Assembly: GCA_016213205.1 (NCBI GenBank)
Contig: JACRAZ010000097.1
Location: 16,862 to 80,861, forward strand
Length of the DNA: 64,000 nt
Source: Burkholderiales bacterium
Lineage (GTDB): Bacteria; Pseudomonadota; Gammaproteobacteria; Burkholderiales; Burkholderiaceae_C
Direction of reading: 5' to 3'
The position numbers and the translations under genes were made by a program. This document shows positions 61,012 to 64,000 of the stretch, in pieces. The notes below the pieces were generated by a model, which saw only the letters and a program-made list of their open reading frames with translations, had not been told where the DNA came from and did no database searches. Positions within the stretch are counted from its first letter, which is position 1; every line of letters begins with the position of its first letter.

Positions 61012-62582
61012 ACGACGAGCAAGCTGCCGGTGTGACCCGAGAAGACCTGGCCCAGGCCATCGGCCTGAAGCGCCGAAACGCGCTGGCGCTGCTGGGCGCG
61101 GCCGCCCTCGGCGGGCCCGGTGCCGCGCTGGCGCAAGCCAAGGGCGGTGTGTTGAAGGTGGCCTCGCCGGCCAACCCCTCGAGCCTGGACCCGGCCACCG
61201 GCGGCGCCGGCTCCGACCACGTGTTCCTGTGGACGATGTACGACACGCTGGTGGACTGGGACTACGCCACGCTGAAGCCCCAGCCCGGCATGGCCGAGTG
61301 GGCCACGCCCGATGCCAACAGCTTCGTGCTCACCATCAAGCCCGGCATCAGCTTCCACGACGGTACGCCGATGGATGCCGCGGCGGTGAAGTTCAACCTC
61401 GACCGCAACCGCGGCGACGTGCGCTCCAACCTGAAGGCCGACCTGGTGAACATCACCGCGGTGGAGGTGACGGGCCCGCTCACCGTGAAGCTCACGCTGA
61501 AGCAGCCCGATGCCGCGCTGCCCGCGATCCTGTCCGACCGCGCCGGCATGATGGTCAGCCCCAAGGCCGTGCAGACGCTGGGCAACCAGCACGACCGCAA
61601 CCCGGTGGGCGCGGGCCGCTGGAAGTTCGTGAGCTGGGCCGACAACCAGAAGATCGTGGTCACCCGCAACGACAAGTACTGGCGCGCCGGCCAGCCCGCG
61701 CTCGACGGGCTGGAGATCTCCATCATCCCCGAAATGGCCACCGGCCTGCGCTCGGTGGTGGCGGGCCAGAACCACCTGGCCTACGGCTTGTCGGCGCGCT
61801 ATTCGCCGATCGCCTCCAAGGCCAAGAACGTGACGGTGGTGACCGGCCCCACGCTCTACACCTACATGATCTACTTCAACTACGCCCGCGCGCCGTTGAA
61901 CAACCTGAAGGTGCGACAGGCCATCAACCTCGCGCTGAACCGGCAGCTGTTCATCAACGCCACGATGGGCGGCGTGGGCGAGCCCGCGGGCATGCTGCTG
62001 CCCTCCACCCACTGGGGCTACGACAAGGGCGTGGCCGCGCTGTATGCCAAGCAGGACGTGGAGCGCGCGAAGAAGCTGATGGCCGAGGCCGGCCACGCCA
62101 ACGGGCTGGACATCAGCTTCGGCGGCTACAGCGACCAGGATTCGGTGCGCCGCGCCGAGGTGATCATCGACCAGCTCAGCAAGATCGGCATCCGCGCCAA
62201 GTTCACCAACGGCACCATCGCCGAGATCAGCGGCCAGTTCTTCGGCAACGAGAAGAAGTTCGATGCGCTGATGTCCGCCTGGACCGGCCGCCCCGACCCG
62301 AGCATGACCTACGCGCTGGCCTTCGGCAAAGGCGCGTACTACAACGCCGGGCGCTCCGAGGTGTCGGAAGAGCTGAGCCAGCTGCTGCTGGACAGCCGCG
62401 CGAAGGAAGACCTGGCCTACCGCAAGCAGGTGTTCGCGAAGCTGCAGCGCATCGTGATGGAGCAGGCGCTGGCCGCGCCGGTGGCCTTCCAGTTCGAGAT
62501 GGATGCGGTGGCCACCAACGTGAAGGGCTTCAAGCCCAACATCCTGGGCAAGCCCAAGTTCTGGGATGTGTCCCTCGGCTGA
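61008..62582 (+). CDS. ABC substrate-binding protein, SBP_bac_5
   Basis: 524-residue periplasmic receptor. The N-terminus has a twin-arginine-like stretch, LKRRNALALLGAAALGGPGA, before the cleavage site near ALAQA, so Tat export is possible. Landmarks are SLDPATGGAGSDHVFLWTMY, WATPDANSFVLTIKPGISFH, NPVGAGRWKFVSWADNQKIV and LNNLKVRQAINLALNRQLFI. It is much shorter than the five array receptors and not closely related to them. Translational coupling to the ATPases and carboxyltransferase suggests the ligand is metabolised via an acyl-CoA, an inference from context. Confidence 0.92.
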   Translation: MNDEQAAGVTREDLAQAIGLKRRNALALLGAAALGGPGAALAQAKGGVLKVASPANPSSLDPATGGAGSDHVFLWTMYDTLVDWDYATLKPQPGMAEWATPDANSFVLTIKPGISFHDGTPMDAAAVKFNLDRNRGDVRSNLKADLVNITAVEVTGPLTVKLTLKQPDAALPAILSDRAGMMVSPKAVQTLGNQHDRNPVGAGRWKFVSWADNQKIVVTRNDKYWRAGQPALDGLEISIIPEMATGLRSVVAGQNHLAYGLSARYSPIASKAKNVTVVTGPTLYTYMIYFNYARAPLNNLKVRQAINLALNRQLFINATMGGVGEPAGMLLPSTHWGYDKGVAALYAKQDVERAKKLMAEAGHANGLDISFGGYSDQDSVRRAEVIIDQLSKIGIRAKFTNGTIAEISGQFFGNEKKFDALMSAWTGRPDPSMTYALAFGKGAYYNAGRSEVSEELSQLLLDSRAKEDLAYRKQVFAKLQRIVMEQALAAPVAFQFEMDAVATNVKGFKPNILGKPKFWDVSLG

Positions 62583-62588
62583 CGCGCC

Positions 62589-63542
62589 ATGTCGGTGAGC
62601 CGCAAGTCCCGCCTCGTCCTGCGCCGCCTGGCGCAGGCGCTGCCGGTGATCGTGTTCGCCACCTTCGTGGTGTTCGGGCTGCTGAAGCTGGTGCCCGGCG
62701 ACATCGCGGTCACGCTGGCGGGCGAGAACGCCACCGATGCGCGCATTGCCGAGATCCGCACGCTCTACGGCCTGGACCGACCCTTCCTGGTGCAGTACGG
62801 CGACTGGTTGTGGAAGGCCGCGCACGGTGACCTCTCGGCCTCGCTGCTCTCGGGCGAGCCGGTGATGACCAGCATTGCGCGCTGCCTGCCCAACACGCTG
62901 CTGATCGTGGCCATCGCGCTGCTGCTGGCGCTGCTGATCGGCGTGCCGCTGGGCATGCTGGCCGCCAGCCGCCCCGGCACCTGGGTGGACAGCAGCGTGA
63001 TGACGGTGGCCTCGGTGGGCGTGGCGGTGCCGAACTTCTGGCTCGCGATGCTGCTGGTGGCGCTGTTTGCGCTGCAGCTGAACTGGCTGCCCGCCACCGG
63101 CTCGGCGCCCTTGTCGCCCGACCCGGTGCTGGCACTGAAGCACGCGCTGCTGCCCGGCCTGGCGCTGGCCGCCGGCGGCGTGGCCGAAATCGCGCGGCAG
63201 CTGCGCAGCTCGCTGATGGAGATCCTTTCTTCCCAGGCCGTGCGCACGCTGCATGCCAAGGGCCTGCACCCGGCGCGCATCCTGTGGCAGCACGGGCTGA
63301 AGAACGTGGCGCTGAACATGATCACCGTGGTCACGCTGCTGGCCAACCGGCTGCTGGCCGCCACCGTGGTGGTGGAGGCCGTGTTCGCAATTCCCGGCAT
63401 GGGCAACCTGATCGTCAACGGCGCGATCCACCGCGACTTTCCTGTCGTTCAGGGCGTGGTGTTCGCGATGGTGCTGATCGTGATCACGATGAACCTGGCG
63501 GCCGATGTGCTGTACCGGGTTGTGGATCCTCGGGTGCGGTGA
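62589..63542 (+). CDS. ABC peptide-type permease, DppB-like
   Basis: 317-residue inner-membrane permease with a long first periplasmic loop and five further helices. The coupling loop has SQAVRTLHAKGLHPARILWQ near residue 215. The C-terminus LYRVVDPRVR is the usual DppB end. In related operons a DppC gene follows at once; here the frame after the stop holds no permease sequence and repeat-rich DNA begins. The importer would need the partner from beyond the window or elsewhere. Confidence 0.93.
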   Translation: MSVSRKSRLVLRRLAQALPVIVFATFVVFGLLKLVPGDIAVTLAGENATDARIAEIRTLYGLDRPFLVQYGDWLWKAAHGDLSASLLSGEPVMTSIARCLPNTLLIVAIALLLALLIGVPLGMLAASRPGTWVDSSVMTVASVGVAVPNFWLAMLLVALFALQLNWLPATGSAPLSPDPVLALKHALLPGLALAAGGVAEIARQLRSSLMEILSSQAVRTLHAKGLHPARILWQHGLKNVALNMITVVTLLANRLLAATVVVEAVFAIPGMGNLIVNGAIHRDFPVVQGVVFAMVLIVITMNLAADVLYRVVDPRVR

Positions 63543-63586
63543 TGGTGACTTCTTGTCTTGGTTGTTGGCTTGTCGAGACTGAGCGA

Positions 63587-63847
63587 GCCCGGCGGCTGGC
63601 CGGCTGCGGCGCTGGCCCAGCGCTTGGCGCCCCTGCGCTTCGCTCCGGGGTTCCCTGCGATGCTCGGGCCCGCAAGGCGGCTGCGGAACTCGCCCTTTGG
63701 TGTTTGCCCACTTCGCTGCGCGAAGTGAGCAAACCCCACGGAGCTCAAACAGTCCTCGCCGACCCGCGCTGCGCGCGGGCAACCTTGCGGGCCCTGCGCT
63801 TCTCGGCGCCGCTATGGGCCAGCGCCGCAGCCGGCCAGCCGCCGGGC
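63587..63847. repeat. 33-bp inverted repeat
   Basis: 63587-63619 and 63815-63847 are perfect reverse complements over 33 bp, 195 bp apart. The arms are GC-rich (core GGCTGCGGCGCTGGCCCA). They could be ends of a small non-autonomous element or long-range hairpin arms. Confidence 0.85.
63702..63734. repeat. Hairpin GTTTGC…GCAAAC
   Basis: A stem from 63702-63715 pairs with 63721-63734 with one mismatch around a CTGCG loop, inside the 33-bp inverted repeat. It is a compact REP-like hairpin. A second dyad, CCCGCGC-TGC-GCGCGGG, follows at 63763-63779. Confidence 0.7.
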
Positions 63848-63975
63848 CGATGCACCGATCCATGCGCAGACCCAACCCAGCGCGCCGAGGCTGTTGAGCC
63901 GCGCCACTGCTCCGTGGTGCCGGGAGTCGCAGGGCACTGGCTCGCGTGGCGCATAGCGGCGCCGAGAAGCGCAGG
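63793..63975. repeat. 24-bp inverted repeat
   Basis: 63793-63816 and 63952-63975 are perfect reverse complements over 24 bp (core GGCGCCGAGAAGCGCAGG on the right arm). The pair overlaps the right arm of the 33-bp repeat, giving nested repeat copies as expected of an interspersed repeat family. Confidence 0.8.
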
Positions 63976-64000
63976 CCCCGGCAGGTTTCGACGCGCGCAG

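Larger units (their letters stand above)
63543..64000. other. Repeat-rich region at the window end, no gene seen
   Basis: 458 bp with no convincing gene. A frame starting at ATG 63542 stays open to the window end, but its product is Arg/Ala/Gly/Cys-rich with no membrane helices, unlike the expected DppC, and no long run fits any family I know. Three inverted-repeat structures occupy most of the stretch. Confidence 0.6.

Noticed and set aside
60756..63875. A 1039-codon open frame on the minus strand
   Set aside because: Antisense of the binding protein, the permease and the repeat region, with shadow composition and no family motifs.
63542..64000. An open frame starting at ATG right at the DppB stop, possibly dppC
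   Set aside because: The ATG overlap is tempting, but the translation lacks membrane helices and follows the inverted repeats.

Overview
The window looks like chromosomal DNA of a very GC-rich betaproteobacterium of the order Burkholderiales (Rubrivivax/Ideonella/Piscinibacter-like). This rests on composition and gene content: a Bug-type tricarboxylate-binding protein, a cupredoxin next to a GGDEF/EAL protein, nudJ beside mnmA, and many GTGA/ATGA gene overlaps. That assignment is inference. I see no rRNA, tRNA, CRISPR array, integrase or transposase. About 50 protein genes are supported. Most long open frames opposite them are high-GC shadows.

Layout. 1-3.4 kb: a major-facilitator transporter with a strong terminator and two uncharacterised genes. 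3.4-6.4 kb: pntA-pntB, the proton-translocating transhydrogenase. 6.6-8.6 kb: a NudJ-like Nudix hydrolase and mnmA. 8.4-17.5 kb: a cyclic-di-GMP district, with an overlapping DUF4394/cupredoxin/GGDEF-EAL operon facing two TPR-type diguanylate cyclases and a Bug protein. 17.6-19.5 kb: a TetR regulator, a 46-residue membrane protein and an alpha/beta hydrolase, with two matching palindromic operators. 19.7-34.6 kb: an oligopeptide-type ABC importer (ATPase and two permeases) divergent from five consecutive paralogous substrate-binding protein genes, followed by a hydroxyacid dehydrogenase and a methyltransferase.

34.6-45.2 kb: trxC, an orphan PilB/GspE ATPase, two small-domain proteins, a LysR regulator divergent from a small ORF, an ECF sigma/anti-sigma pair, an unrecognised 474-residue protein, an AmpG-like permease and an M48 peptidase. 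45.2-52.4 kb: regulators (two Crp/Fnr, one LuxR-type), a glyoxalase-II-like hydrolase, rsgA, small-domain proteins, an SDR and a badI-like ring hydrolase. 52.4-56.6 kb: a Pat-like acyl-CoA ligase/acetyltransferase and a secreted unknown. 56.6-63.5 kb: a GntR regulator divergent from an operon that couples an acyl-CoA carboxyltransferase to a peptide-type ABC importer. Its expected second permease is not in the window; nested inverted repeats fill 63.54-64.0 kb instead.

The most unusual signals are the five-gene substrate-binding array served by one importer, the carboxyltransferase-ABC operon, the TetR locus with its hidden 46-codon gene, the cyclic-di-GMP cluster with one degenerate inhibitory site, an 80-bp tandem duplication across the end of an ABC ATPase gene, and apparent leaderless promoters. 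None proves a new system; each has a concrete test.
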